DNA of 64,000 bases from Pseudidiomarina terrestris (GCF_030466405.1 NZ_JAGGJF010000006.1:150309-214308), one strand, 5' to 3'; positions 41,544 to 50,488 are shown, counted from the first letter of the stretch. Numbers and translations: made by a program. The notes: generated from the sequence alone by a model not told the origin.

Positions 41544-42656
41544 ATGAAAATGCCTTCCTGGCAGCGTGCTGTTGTAAAAGTAGGCAGTGCTTTGATTGCG
41601 CCAGACGATACAGGAACGAGCAGTAAATATTTATTAGCCATTGCCCGTTTTATTATTGAATGTCATGAACGCGGGCAAGAAGTTGTCTTAGTATCATCCG
41701 GCAGTGCTGCTGCTGGACGTAAGCACATTACCTTCGACGGCGAGACAATCCCCGTCACGGTGAAAAAAGCAATGGCAGCCGTCGGTCAAACCGATATGAT
41801 GGCGAATTGGTCACGCTTTTTTGACTTTCCTTGTGCTCAGGTACTGATGACCCACGGTGACCTGCGCGACCGAGCGCGGTACGTGAGTATCCGTAACACC
41901 TTACATACATTGTTAGAACACGATGTATTGCCGATCGTGAACGAAAACGATGCCCTGGCAACCGATGAGATGAAGGTCGGTGACAACGACAATCTCGCTG
42001 CCATGGTGGCAACATTGGTCGATGCCGATGCACTGTTTATTTGCTCTGACATCGATGGCTTATTCGATGCTGATCCGCGGGTTAAACCTGATGCGAAAAA
42101 AATTCCAGTGGTCGACACGATCACCGAAGAAATTTTTGCACTGGCAGGCGGAACCACTAATAAAATTGCCACAGGCGGTATGCGCACTAAGATTGAGGCT
42201 GCTGAGAAAGCGACCTCGCACGGCATAGATACCTATATCGTCAACGGCCGCAAAGGGGATACCTTTGAGCGTCTGTTGCAAGGCGAAAATCCGGGAACCT
42301 TGTTTAGCCGGCAACAGGATCCAATGACCAATAAGAAGCACTGGCTGCGTCACACCCTGGTTTCTCAGGGCGAGATTGTGGTCGATGCTGAAACGGCGAA
42401 GAGCGTCGTCGACGGTCAGTCCCTTACCACCATGGGAATTGTTGATATTCAGGGCGATTTCAACCGTGGCGATGCGGTGGTCATCCGTAGCGGTGATAAT
42501 GCCGAAGCTGTTGCCAAAGGTATTTGTCAGTACAGCTCGCACGAACTGATCCATATCAAGGGCCAGGAAGTCAGCGACATCGCAAAACAATACGGGTACA
42601 GCCCAATCACCGAAGTTATCCAAAGTAACGACTTAATGATTCTGGAGGATGAATGA
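41544..42656 (+). CDS. proB: Glutamate 5-kinase ProB
   Basis: Phosphorylates glutamate in the first, feedback-controlled step of proline synthesis. 370 residues. The amino-acid kinase domain (about 1-255) has VVKVGSALIAPD at the start, VSSGSAAAGRK near 51, and NENDALATDEMKVGDNDNLAA near 132 (substrate and proline-binding loop). The C-terminal PUA domain (about 275-365) follows. AGGGAG precedes the ATG. The 151 bases between the yggX terminator and proB hold an inverted repeat CTAAC/GTTAG at 41496-41511 but no promoter I would defend. The stop overlaps proA as ATGA. Confidence 0.96.
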   Translation: MKMPSWQRAVVKVGSALIAPDDTGTSSKYLLAIARFIIECHERGQEVVLVSSGSAAAGRKHITFDGETIPVTVKKAMAAVGQTDMMANWSRFFDFPCAQVLMTHGDLRDRARYVSIRNTLHTLLEHDVLPIVNENDALATDEMKVGDNDNLAAMVATLVDADALFICSDIDGLFDADPRVKPDAKKIPVVDTITEEIFALAGGTTNKIATGGMRTKIEAAEKATSHGIDTYIVNGRKGDTFERLLQGENPGTLFSRQQDPMTNKKHWLRHTLVSQGEIVVDAETAKSVVDGQSLTTMGIVDIQGDFNRGDAVVIRSGDNAEAVAKGICQYSSHELIHIKGQEVSDIAKQYGYSPITEVIQSNDLMILEDE

Positions 42657-43906
42657 GTAACTCCGTAGCACAAGATATTTCTAAACGCGCTGCCGTCGCA
42701 GCGCGCGCAGTCGCAACGCTAAGTGAAGCAGAAAAGAACAAGGTTCTGCAGAGCATGGCTGATAGCATTCGCAAGCATCAGGACAAGATCCTTGCCGTCA
42801 ACGAGAAAGACATGCAGGCCGGCCGCGACAAGCAGCTTTCTGATTCAATGCTGGATCGGTTGCAATTGAACCCAGAGCGTATCGAGGGTATGGCAACGGC
42901 AATCGAAGAGATTATTCAGTTGCAGGACCCGGTAGGCGAACGCAAGCCGTTCAATACCCGCCCGAATGGTATTGTTGTTGAAAAAATGCGCATCCCGCTT
43001 GGCGTGATTTGTATGATTTACGAAGCTCGGCCAAACGTTACCGCTGACGCTGGAGCACTTTGCTTCAAGTCAGGTAATGCCGTCATTCTGCGTTGTGGAC
43101 GCGAAGCAATCGAAAGCAGTAAAGCCATTGCTGACGCCTTGCATGAAGCGCTGCGTGCGAATGGCCTGCCAGAAGATGTGATCACTGTGGTACCGACGCC
43201 TGACCGCGACCTGATGCTGCAGCTGTTGCAGCAAGACGACTACATTGATCTCGTCATTCCACGCGGCGGCGAAGGCTTGATTCACTTTGTCAGCGATAAC
43301 AGCAAAATTCCGGTCATCCAGCACTACAAGGGTGTTTGCCATCTCTACGTCGATAAAGACGCTGATCTGGACAAAGCTTTAGCGCTGTTATTGAACGGTA
43401 AAACTCAACGAACTGGCGTCTGTAATGCGCTTGAAGGTCTGTTAGTCCATAACGACATCGCTGCTGAATTCCTGCCAAAAGTAGCGCAGGCGCTGCAAGA
43501 TAAAGGCGTGAAGATCCATAGTGACAAAGCCTCTGCTGAGTACTTTGCTGATGCCGACGTCATCGCTGATTATGCTTTTGGTGAAGAGTACCTGGCGTTA
43601 GAAATCGCAGTGCGTACGGTCGCCGATTATGATGGCGCCATCGAGCATATTCAGAATTTTGGCAGCGGCCACACAGAAGTCATCGCGACCGAAAACGAAG
43701 TTACTGCGCAACGTTTCATTCGTGAAGTCGACTCTGCGGTAACCATGTGGAATGCGTCATCACGATTCAGTGACGGTGGTCAGTTAGGCTTAGGCGCTGA
43801 GATTGGTATTTCCACCAGTAAGCTTCACGCATACGGTCCTATGGGACTGCAAGCGCTTACGACAGAAAAATTTGTGGTGACAGGTACCGGTCAAATTCGT
43901 GACTAA
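42653..43906 (+). CDS. proA: Gamma-glutamyl phosphate reductase ProA
   Basis: NADPH-dependent second step of proline synthesis; works with ProB because gamma-glutamyl phosphate is unstable. 417 residues, the E. coli length. The aldehyde-dehydrogenase-like fold shows PLGVICMIYEARPNVTADAG near 113, KSGNAVILRCGREA near 139, and the catalytic Cys in KTQRTGVCNALE near 256. The C-terminal block SRFSDGGQLGLGAEIGIST is typical. Start coupled to proB by a four-base overlap. It ends 8 bases from the opposing waaA-kdkA. Confidence 0.97.
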   Translation: MSNSVAQDISKRAAVAARAVATLSEAEKNKVLQSMADSIRKHQDKILAVNEKDMQAGRDKQLSDSMLDRLQLNPERIEGMATAIEEIIQLQDPVGERKPFNTRPNGIVVEKMRIPLGVICMIYEARPNVTADAGALCFKSGNAVILRCGREAIESSKAIADALHEALRANGLPEDVITVVPTPDRDLMLQLLQQDDYIDLVIPRGGEGLIHFVSDNSKIPVIQHYKGVCHLYVDKDADLDKALALLLNGKTQRTGVCNALEGLLVHNDIAAEFLPKVAQALQDKGVKIHSDKASAEYFADADVIADYAFGEEYLALEIAVRTVADYDGAIEHIQNFGSGHTEVIATENEVTAQRFIREVDSAVTMWNASSRFSDGGQLGLGAEIGISTSKLHAYGPMGLQALTTEKFVVTGTGQIRD

Positions 43907-43914
43907 AAGCGACC

Positions 43915-45975
43915 TTATGTATCGGGTTTAGCTTCATAACCCGTAATGAGAAGGGGCCAGTCGCGTTCTTCCTGCCAATGGAAGTCGCGATTGGCCTCTT
44001 TTGCTTTAGCTGCCTCTTTCAGCAGACTGCGTAGTAATCGCGCCAGATTGTCTTGTTGCCATTCCCCTGCCTCACGAAAACCACACTTATCAAAATCAAC
44101 CAGCCATACTTTGTCGTCAGCATCGAGCATGATGTTGTGACAGTTCAGATCAGAGTGGTAAACACCAGCCTCATGAAAGCGGCGAATAACAGCACCTATG
44201 CTGTGCCATTCATCATGGTTTAGCGGACGCTCGCCAAGCACTTTAAAGACGTCCTGTGCCTGGGGAATAATCTCGACTAAAATGTCTGCCCGATACCCCC
44301 ACAATGGCGCCCTTTCATAGCGCGCCGCCAGCGGTTTTGGCACCGGCAGACCAGCTTCCCGCAGGCGTTGCAATAGTTCAAATTCAGCCATCGCGCGGCT
44401 TTTAGCAATGGGCTCGCGAGCAAAACGGTCTTTGTTCACTTTGCCCACTAAGCCGCCGCGGTAATAATGACGAAGTAACATGCCTGGTTCGCCAAACTCA
44501 ATAAACCAGGCTGTACTTCGGCCCGTCGCAGCGCCTTTTATCTTATGCTGCTGTTGCCAGTATTCCGCACTGAAAAACTCATCTGAGAAGGTTTTAAAAA
44601 CAGAGTTATCAAACCAGATCTCCAACTTGTCGGAGGGTTTTAAGGTAGTGATAGTTTTCATACTGGTGAACTCCATAGCATCAGTTTCTGAAGGCCGCTT
44701 GATAGGTGGTGACTGATGTTTAAAGATAGCGTGAATATCATTGAGCATGGCTGCTGTAGCGCCCTGATCCTGAGCAAACTCCCGAGCTGCAGCTCGTTGC
44801 ATGGTAAAGCGTAAGTTCGCATCATTAAGTAAGCTCAGCCATTGCCGCGCCAGCTGCAGGTCATCGGCGGCCCAGCACACGCCTTCAGCCGCGTTCAGGC
44901 GATCAAATATATCCTGGAAATTAAATACATGAGGCCCGGAAACAATGGGCGTATGGGTGGCAATCGGCTCCAGAGGATTGTGTCCGCCACGAGTGATCAA
45001 ACTTCCTCCGACAAAGGCAACATCGGCGGTTGCGTACCATAGCATCAACTCACCCATACTATCCCCCAGCCAGACCTGTGTCGCTGAGTCTGGTTGGTCA
45101 CCAGCACTGCGCCGAACCAGCAACAATTCAGCCGCTGCAATCTGTTCCGCGACTGCGTCAAAACGCTCAGGGTGGCGCGGGACCAAAATTAGCAAGGCTG
45201 CAGGGATTTTCGCTAAAACTTTTTTAAATGCCTGCAACACCAGCTCGTCTTCACCATTGTGCGTGCTGGCTGCCAATAACACAGGCCGCTCAAGCTGTTG
45301 CTTTAATAAAGTAGCCTCTGCCAACAAATTAGCCGATACCTGGCTATCAAACTTCAGGTTTCCGCGCACCGCAATGCGATCCGCTGCCACCCCAAGATTT
45401 ACGAAGCGCTCCGCGCTACTTTGGTTCTGCGCCGCAATCCAGCTTAACTGCTGCCAGACAGGACCAATCAGCCAACTGTATTTATGGTAGGAGCGTTGCG
45501 ATTTTGCCGACATACGGGCATTGAGTAAAACCACCGGAACCTTGTGCTGCTTCGCGCGTTGTAAAAAGCACGGCCAGACTTCCGTTTCCAGCAGCAACAC
45601 AGCTCTTGGTGCCAACTTGGTAAACAGGCGGCGCATCGCACCGGGGGTATCGATCGGAAGATAAAGGTGGTGAACACGGTCACCAAAGGCAGACTGCGCC
45701 AGCGCGGCGGCGGTTGGCGTCATCGACGATAAAGTTACCGGAAGGTGGGGGTAGCTATGCAGAACTTGTTCGATCAGCTGGCGAGCTGCCACCGTCTCCC
45801 CTACAGATACGCAGTGGATCAGAATTCCCTGCCGCGCATTCGCGGGAATAGACTGTAAAGCCAGGCGCTCGCTCCAGCGTTGACGATAAGCCGGAGCTTT
45901 GCGGCCGCGTAGCCACAGATAAATAAAAATCAGTGGCAGACTGAGGCGTATGAGCAGACGATAAGAAACCGTCAT
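43915..45975 (-). CDS. waaA: Fused Kdo transferase WaaA - Kdo kinase KdkA
   Basis: One uninterrupted 686-residue frame with two complete enzymes. Residues 1 to about 425 are WaaA (KdtA), which adds Kdo to lipid IVA: a hydrophobic N-terminus, HCVSVGET with catalytic Glu60, LLETEVWP near 131, LNARMSAKS near 151, ASTHNGED, PRHPERF, and GGSLITRGGHNPLEP near 330. A Pro/Ser/Thr-rich linker runs to residue 438. Residues 439-686 match KdkA, the Kdo 4-kinase of Haemophilus and Vibrio, with a protein-kinase-like loop HSDLNCHN at 607-614 and the metal-binding DFD at 627-629. The two are normally separate genes. The glycosyltransferase gene lies 5 bases upstream. An internal ATG with a ribosome site lies at the junction. 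Confidence 0.9.
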   Translation of the reverse strand: MTVSYRLLIRLSLPLIFIYLWLRGRKAPAYRQRWSERLALQSIPANARQGILIHCVSVGETVAARQLIEQVLHSYPHLPVTLSSMTPTAAALAQSAFGDRVHHLYLPIDTPGAMRRLFTKLAPRAVLLLETEVWPCFLQRAKQHKVPVVLLNARMSAKSQRSYHKYSWLIGPVWQQLSWIAAQNQSSAERFVNLGVAADRIAVRGNLKFDSQVSANLLAEATLLKQQLERPVLLAASTHNGEDELVLQAFKKVLAKIPAALLILVPRHPERFDAVAEQIAAAELLLVRRSAGDQPDSATQVWLGDSMGELMLWYATADVAFVGGSLITRGGHNPLEPIATHTPIVSGPHVFNFQDIFDRLNAAEGVCWAADDLQLARQWLSLLNDANLRFTMQRAAAREFAQDQGATAAMLNDIHAIFKHQSPPIKRPSETDAMEFTSMKTITTLKPSDKLEIWFDNSVFKTFSDEFFSAEYWQQQHKIKGAATGRSTAWFIEFGEPGMLLRHYYRGGLVGKVNKDRFAREPIAKSRAMAEFELLQRLREAGLPVPKPLAARYERAPLWGYRADILVEIIPQAQDVFKVLGERPLNHDEWHSIGAVIRRFHEAGVYHSDLNCHNIMLDADDKVWLVDFDKCGFREAGEWQQDNLARLLRSLLKEAAKAKEANRDFHWQEERDWPLLITGYEAKPDT
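44659..44674 (-). promoter_or_regulatory. kdkA: Internal ribosome site and start codon at the WaaA-KdkA junction
   Basis: On the minus strand GGAG (44674-44671) lies 9 bases before an in-frame ATG (44661-44659). Starting there would give a free 248-residue KdkA, close to the 241 residues known for Haemophilus KdkA, and the residues that follow match the natural KdkA N-terminus. The site could be a relic of a separate gene or could still yield a stand-alone kinase. Confidence 0.4.
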
Positions 45976-45980
45976 CGCAT

Positions 45981-46721
45981 TTAACGCCAGTATTCTTTAA
46001 TCCAGGTCGTTGGAAGAACCTTGCGGTACCACTTACCGCTACGCCCTGCCACTGCATCGTCCGGATGCGGACGGCCGTGGAAAATAATCACTTTCGCCCC
46101 GTCAGGGATGCGCGGCTGTTGGAAGAAACTTAGCGGGAAGGGCCGCAAGCAATGACGTTTGAAACTGCGGCACCACTCGGCTGGCCAGTATTTGAGCTTA
46201 CCCTGACGGTCAACAAACTGAGTAATAAACTCTTGCTCATTCCGGACATTCTTACGCGATCCAACCGGATCATTCTTTAAATGTTCAAGAGCGTCGACAT
46301 GAGCGCCTATGTTGAAGCGAAACACCGAGGTATTGCCTGTTGCATCGGACTTATCCCATTCTTTGATGACCAGAAATTCCCCCTCCGGCTCAAAGAATTC
46401 GTCCAGACTGCCAACAATCACGATATCCAGATCGAGAAATAGTGTCTGCCCTTCGAGATCATACAGCGGTTTGGCAAAGCAAGTTAACTTCAACCATCCA
46501 TGACCAAAGGTCCAGGGCTTGCGCTGGTCAAAATCTTCAAAACCTACCTCAGGGATGGGTTTAACTTCGACTTCGTCACGAATACCATCGGCATCGTCGG
46601 TCAAACAGACAAAGCGGAACGGCCGCGATAAATTACGGCTTACCATTGAGTAAAGTGTATTGACGTAATCAGCGCCGTATTTTTGGCCCCATTTGATACA
46701 AATAACGTTAACTGGCTGCAT
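45981..46721 (-). CDS. Glycosyltransferase, GT-A type with DLD motif, probable LPS core
   Basis: The ATG at 46721 (GGGA 5 bases upstream) gives 246 residues; the frame is open 57 codons further back but that part has no family character. Begins VNVICIKWGQKYGADYVNTL, typical of nucleotide-sugar binding in small GT-A transferases. The metal-binding DLD is at residues 97-99 in LFLDLDIVIVG, followed by LDEFFEPEG and a WCRSFKRHC segment. No signal peptide or membrane span. It is transcribed with waaA-kdkA (5-base gap), which suggests LPS inner-core or oligosaccharide synthesis. The donor, acceptor and CAZy family cannot be fixed from sequence alone. Confidence 0.75.
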   Translation of the reverse strand: MQPVNVICIKWGQKYGADYVNTLYSMVSRNLSRPFRFVCLTDDADGIRDEVEVKPIPEVGFEDFDQRKPWTFGHGWLKLTCFAKPLYDLEGQTLFLDLDIVIVGSLDEFFEPEGEFLVIKEWDKSDATGNTSVFRFNIGAHVDALEHLKNDPVGSRKNVRNEQEFITQFVDRQGKLKYWPAEWCRSFKRHCLRPFPLSFFQQPRIPDGAKVIIFHGRPHPDDAVAGRSGKWYRKVLPTTWIKEYWR

Positions 46722-46877
46722 TCTTATCCCTGCCTGTAAGACTCGCTTATGAATGTGCGCATAATGCCAAATTCTGCATGCGGTGGCTATATTTCGCGTT
46801 ATAAAACCCGATCTTTTCCTGAACCTGCTGCGTAGTTCTTGGCTAAGCTTAGTACACATCGAACCACCCGGGACGCC

Positions 46878-48479
46878 ATGACTCAACTTCATTCGAATTG
46901 CTTCACCAGTTTGTCCGAGCTACCCACCAATGACTATGCAGAAATTGCGTTAATCCTTGGCGATCAGCTTAATGCCAGTCACAGCTGGTACCACCAGAAA
47001 TCTAAACGACGCTTGTTTGTTATGTTCGAAATGCGCCAGGAAACCGACTACTGTCGCCACCATATTCAAAAAGTGGTGGGCTTTTTTGCTGCGATGCGAA
47101 ACTTTGCCAGCGCCTTGGCAAAAGCGGGTCACAACGTGCTCTATCTCACTTTGGACCACAGCGATAACAAACAATCCCTGACGGATAATCTTGCCGCGGT
47201 CGCTAAGCACTGCAACAGCAAGGAAATTTTACTGCAACAGCCCGATGAATACCGTCTGAATAAGCAGTTCGATGAATGGCAAGCGCCAGACTCGTGCTCA
47301 TTAACCTGGCACGACAGTGAGCACTTCCTTACTGAGCGGAACGTCCTGAATCAATGGTTTGGTGACAAAGACAACTATCTCATGGAACATTTCTACCGCC
47401 GCGTCCGCAAGCAAACCGGTTACCTTATGGGAGACGGCAAACCTGTCGGTGGCAAATGGAACTACGACAAAGAAAACCGCAAATCCCTCAAAGCATCGGC
47501 AGAACTGCCCGAGCCGTTGCTGTTCGCGCACGATGTCAGCGCACTTGTTGAGCTACTTGAGCAAGAAGGTGTTGATACCTTTGGTCATATTGACCCTAAC
47601 AACTTCATCTGGCCGGTCCAACGCAGCGAAGCTAAGCAGCTATTGAGTTACTTTACTGAACACCTGCTGTCGCGCTTCGGAGATTATCAAGACGCTATGC
47701 TTGAGGGGCACTGGGCTCTTTACCATGCCCGCATCTCCTTTGCGCTGAACACCAAAATGCTCAGCCCTAAGCAAGTTGTGGAAGCCGCGTTATCTGCCTG
47801 GCAAGCGAACCCCGATGACATTTCACTGAATCAGATTGAAGGGTTTATCCGGCAAATCATTGGTTGGCGTGAGTTTGTGCGCGCAATTTACTGGCACTTT
47901 ATGCCGGCTTATGCAGACAGTAACTTTCTGGAGCATGAGCGTCCCCTGCCTGACTTCTACTGGACTGGGAAAACCCAAATGAACTGCCTGCAGCATAGCA
48001 TCACTCAGTCACTAGACTATGCGTACGCGCACCATATTCAGCGGCTCATGGTCACCGGCAATTTCGCACTGCTGGCCGGTTGCGCTCCAGATGCTGTGGA
48101 TGCCTGGTATCTGGGGGTCTACATTGATGCGATTGAGTGGGTCGAGCTTCCCAATACGCGGGCGATGAGTCAATTTGCAGACGGGGGTAAGTTAGCAACC
48201 AAACCTTATGTGTCCAGTGGCAGTTACATTAATAAGATGTCCAACTATTGTAAGTCCTGTCATTACGATGTGCAGACCAAGGTTGGTGACGGCGCTTGCC
48301 CTTTTAATCTCTTGTACTGGCATTTTATTGACCGTCATCAGCAGCGCTTTGCCAATAATTCACGAATGGCTTTGATTTTAAGTCAGTGGCGAAAAAGAGA
48401 CGAGAGGGAAAAGAAGGAGATTCTAGAGCAGGCGGAGAGCTTTCTGGCAAACCTGGGAAATTCGCCGCAGCAAGATTAA
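46878..48479 (+). CDS. Iron-sulfur photolyase/cryptochrome (PhrB/CryB type)
   Basis: Member of the FeS bacterial cryptochrome-photolyase group, probably a (6-4) DNA photolyase using FAD, a lumazine antenna and a 4Fe-4S cluster. The ATG at 46878 gives 533 residues. The N-terminal antenna domain starts IALILGDQLNASHSWY. The catalytic domain has GFIRQIIGWREFVRAIYW near 325. Cysteines 370, 458, 461 and 474 keep the spacing I recall for the cluster ligands of Agrobacterium PhrB (350, 438, 441, 454). His385-His386 line up with its active-site histidines. It is divergent from the glycosyltransferase over 156 bases and ends at a shared terminator. A pure photoreceptor role is possible. Confidence 0.9.
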   Translation: MTQLHSNCFTSLSELPTNDYAEIALILGDQLNASHSWYHQKSKRRLFVMFEMRQETDYCRHHIQKVVGFFAAMRNFASALAKAGHNVLYLTLDHSDNKQSLTDNLAAVAKHCNSKEILLQQPDEYRLNKQFDEWQAPDSCSLTWHDSEHFLTERNVLNQWFGDKDNYLMEHFYRRVRKQTGYLMGDGKPVGGKWNYDKENRKSLKASAELPEPLLFAHDVSALVELLEQEGVDTFGHIDPNNFIWPVQRSEAKQLLSYFTEHLLSRFGDYQDAMLEGHWALYHARISFALNTKMLSPKQVVEAALSAWQANPDDISLNQIEGFIRQIIGWREFVRAIYWHFMPAYADSNFLEHERPLPDFYWTGKTQMNCLQHSITQSLDYAYAHHIQRLMVTGNFALLAGCAPDAVDAWYLGVYIDAIEWVELPNTRAMSQFADGGKLATKPYVSSGSYINKMSNYCKSCHYDVQTKVGDGACPFNLLYWHFIDRHQQRFANNSRMALILSQWRKRDEREKKEILEQAESFLANLGNSPQQD

Positions 48480-48507
48480 AAAAGGGAGCTACTGGAGCTC
48501 CCTTTTT
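48480..48507. terminator. Bidirectional terminator between photolyase and deaD
   Basis: GGGAGCT (48484-48490) pairs with AGCTCCC (48496-48502) around a 5-base loop, flanked by an A-run on the left and five T on the right, so it has a U-tract in both directions. It starts directly after the photolyase stop, and the opposing deaD ends 23 bases to the right. Confidence 0.88.
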
Positions 48508-48529
48508 GGCTAGTGCTTATTATACCGGC

Positions 48530-50329
48530 TTATTGAAAGCGACGGCTGCGACGTTCACCACGGGGCTGGCGTTCGTTGCGGGCAAAACTTTTCGGTGCTG
48601 GACGTCCACCAGGCTTGTGCGCACGAGGCGCGATAGCCTGATCGGCAGCTAACTCCATACCCATCTGTTGCTGACGGACACGGGCGCGCTGCAGAATGCG
48701 TAACACGCCTGTTGGCAAGCCTTTCGGTAACTCAACCAGACTGTGGTTTTCAAATAATTGGATTTGCCCGATATACTTGCTGTCCATTTCCGCTTCGTTG
48801 GCAATAGCACCCACGATATCTTGTGGACGAGCACCGTGATCACGGCCGACCTGAATCCGATAAGTATCAAATTCAACGTTTGCATCGCGACGATCACGAG
48901 TATTTGCGCGTTTCTCTGGACGCTTACGGTCACCACGGTCATTGCGGTCAGCGCGCTCAGGACGCTCGGCGAATTTCTTCGGCGCCGGATCAGCTGAGAC
49001 AATCAACGGACGCTGCTGTTGTTGCTGTGCTAACAACGCTACTGCGATTTGGCTTGCCGTTAATTCTGTCTGCTCTTGCATCTTTTCGATGATCGCAGTC
49101 AGTTCATCCATACCGCCTTTTTCAACCTGTGCAACGATTTTCTGTTGCAAAGAAGCTTGGCGATGAGCACTCAAATCGCTTGCACTTGGCACTTCGAAAA
49201 ACTCAATGGTGCTGCTCGTTAACCGCTCGTAATGGCGCAACAAATGTTTCTCGCGCGGGCGGAAAAACAAGATTGCCTCGCCACTGCGACCGGCACGGCC
49301 GGTACGGCCGATGCGGTGGACATAAGATTCAGTGTCACCAGGTAAGTCATAATTCACCACGTGGGTGATTTCTGGTACGTCTAGTCCACGCGCAACAACG
49401 TCGGTAGCGACGAGAATTTCAATACGACCACTACGCAACTGATTCACCGTCTGCTCACGTTGCGCCTGATTAAGATCGCCGCTCAATGGCGATGCTTTGA
49501 AGCCGGCAGCCTGCAACTGCTCAGTAACTTCCATCGTATCATTACGAGTGCGGACGAAAATCAACACGCGTTGATAATCCATGGTTTCAAGCAGGCGTGT
49601 CAGTGCCATCATCTTGGTGATACCACGAACTTGCCATGCACGTTGACGAATCGTAGATTTCGCCACGTTTTTAGCTTCAATTTTAATCGAAACAGGTTGT
49701 TCGCCTTCGCTGGTCACCAGGAAGGTTTTTGCAAGCTTACGGATTGCATTCGGCATCGTCGCTGAGAACAAGGTCCGTTGCGATGTATTTGGCACAGCAC
49801 CCATGATGGCTTCGATATCATCGATGAAGCCCATGTTTAGCATTTCGTCTGCTTCATCCAAAACGGCCATACGCAGTGCGTCTAATTTCAATACGCCTTT
49901 TTTCAGCATATCGAGCAAACGACCCGGAGTACCGACGATCACTTGCGCGCCAGTACGTAGCGCTTTGATCTGTGGTCCAAATGCAGCGCCACCGTAGACA
50001 GTTGCGACTTCAAGACCTCGCATTTGTTTGCCAAATTCGGTAATAGCTTCTGCTACCTGAATCGCCAATTCGCGAGTTGGTGCAACAACCAACATTTGGG
50101 TTTGACGTACTTTTGGATCGACTAAAGTCAAGCCAGGCAAGCCAAAGGCCGCAGTTTTACCGGTACCGGTCTGCGCTTCGCCTAAAACATTCTTACCTTC
50201 AAGTAAGGCTGGAATGGCTTGAATTTGAATAGGAGTTGGTGTTGTAAAGCCCATGCTTTCGACTTGTTTAAGCACAGCACTTGGTAGGCCAAAATCGCTG
50301 AACGATTGGCCAGTCATTAAATCAGACAT
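48530..50329 (-). CDS. deaD: DEAD-box RNA helicase DeaD/CsdA
   Basis: Cold-shock and ribosome-assembly RNA helicase. 599 residues. Q motif near residue 33, AQTGTGKT near 56, PTRELAIQ, DEADEMLNMGF near 158, SATMP near 190, then VFVR-type helicase C-domain and HRIGRTGRAGRSG near 337. An Arg/Asp-rich linker (about 455-485) leads to a DbpA-type RNA-binding domain (about 487-555, TYRIQVGRDHGARPQDIVGAI). The tail is basic and Arg-rich (ending RRSRRFQ). The ribosome site is weak (GTGAG). Its probable transcript has a leader of about 150 bases with a strong hairpin, in line with post-transcriptional control known for deaD in E. coli. Confidence 0.95.
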   Translation of the reverse strand: MSDLMTGQSFSDFGLPSAVLKQVESMGFTTPTPIQIQAIPALLEGKNVLGEAQTGTGKTAAFGLPGLTLVDPKVRQTQMLVVAPTRELAIQVAEAITEFGKQMRGLEVATVYGGAAFGPQIKALRTGAQVIVGTPGRLLDMLKKGVLKLDALRMAVLDEADEMLNMGFIDDIEAIMGAVPNTSQRTLFSATMPNAIRKLAKTFLVTSEGEQPVSIKIEAKNVAKSTIRQRAWQVRGITKMMALTRLLETMDYQRVLIFVRTRNDTMEVTEQLQAAGFKASPLSGDLNQAQREQTVNQLRSGRIEILVATDVVARGLDVPEITHVVNYDLPGDTESYVHRIGRTGRAGRSGEAILFFRPREKHLLRHYERLTSSTIEFFEVPSASDLSAHRQASLQQKIVAQVEKGGMDELTAIIEKMQEQTELTASQIAVALLAQQQQQRPLIVSADPAPKKFAERPERADRNDRGDRKRPEKRANTRDRRDANVEFDTYRIQVGRDHGARPQDIVGAIANEAEMDSKYIGQIQLFENHSLVELPKGLPTGVLRILQRARVRQQQMGMELAADQAIAPRAHKPGGRPAPKSFARNERQPRGERRSRRFQ

Positions 50330-50414
50330 TTGTATCTCACATCATTTCTGTAAAGCATAAAGGGGGTATAGGTACGCCCAGCTACAGAACACGATGAACA
50401 CTCTGGCAGGAAGA

Positions 50415-50462
50415 TTAGGCGCTGAACCCCAGCGTAGTCAGGGGTTGAGCCGCTCCCATCAT
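50415..50462 (-). other. deaD leader: hairpin overlapping a possible 15-codon leader peptide
   Basis: Within the presumed deaD 5' leader, GCTGAACCCC (50421-50430) and GGGGTTGAGC (50441-50450) form a 10-bp stem with one mismatch and a 10-base loop. The same stretch on the minus strand is an in-frame mini-gene, ATG at 50462 to TAA at 50415, 15 residues starting MMGAAQPL. An AGGG lies about 12 bases before it, which is far for a ribosome site. No T-run follows, so it is not an intrinsic terminator. Role unknown. Confidence 0.3.
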
Positions 50463-50488
50463 TAGCGGTAATGACCCTGAGGTTGCGG

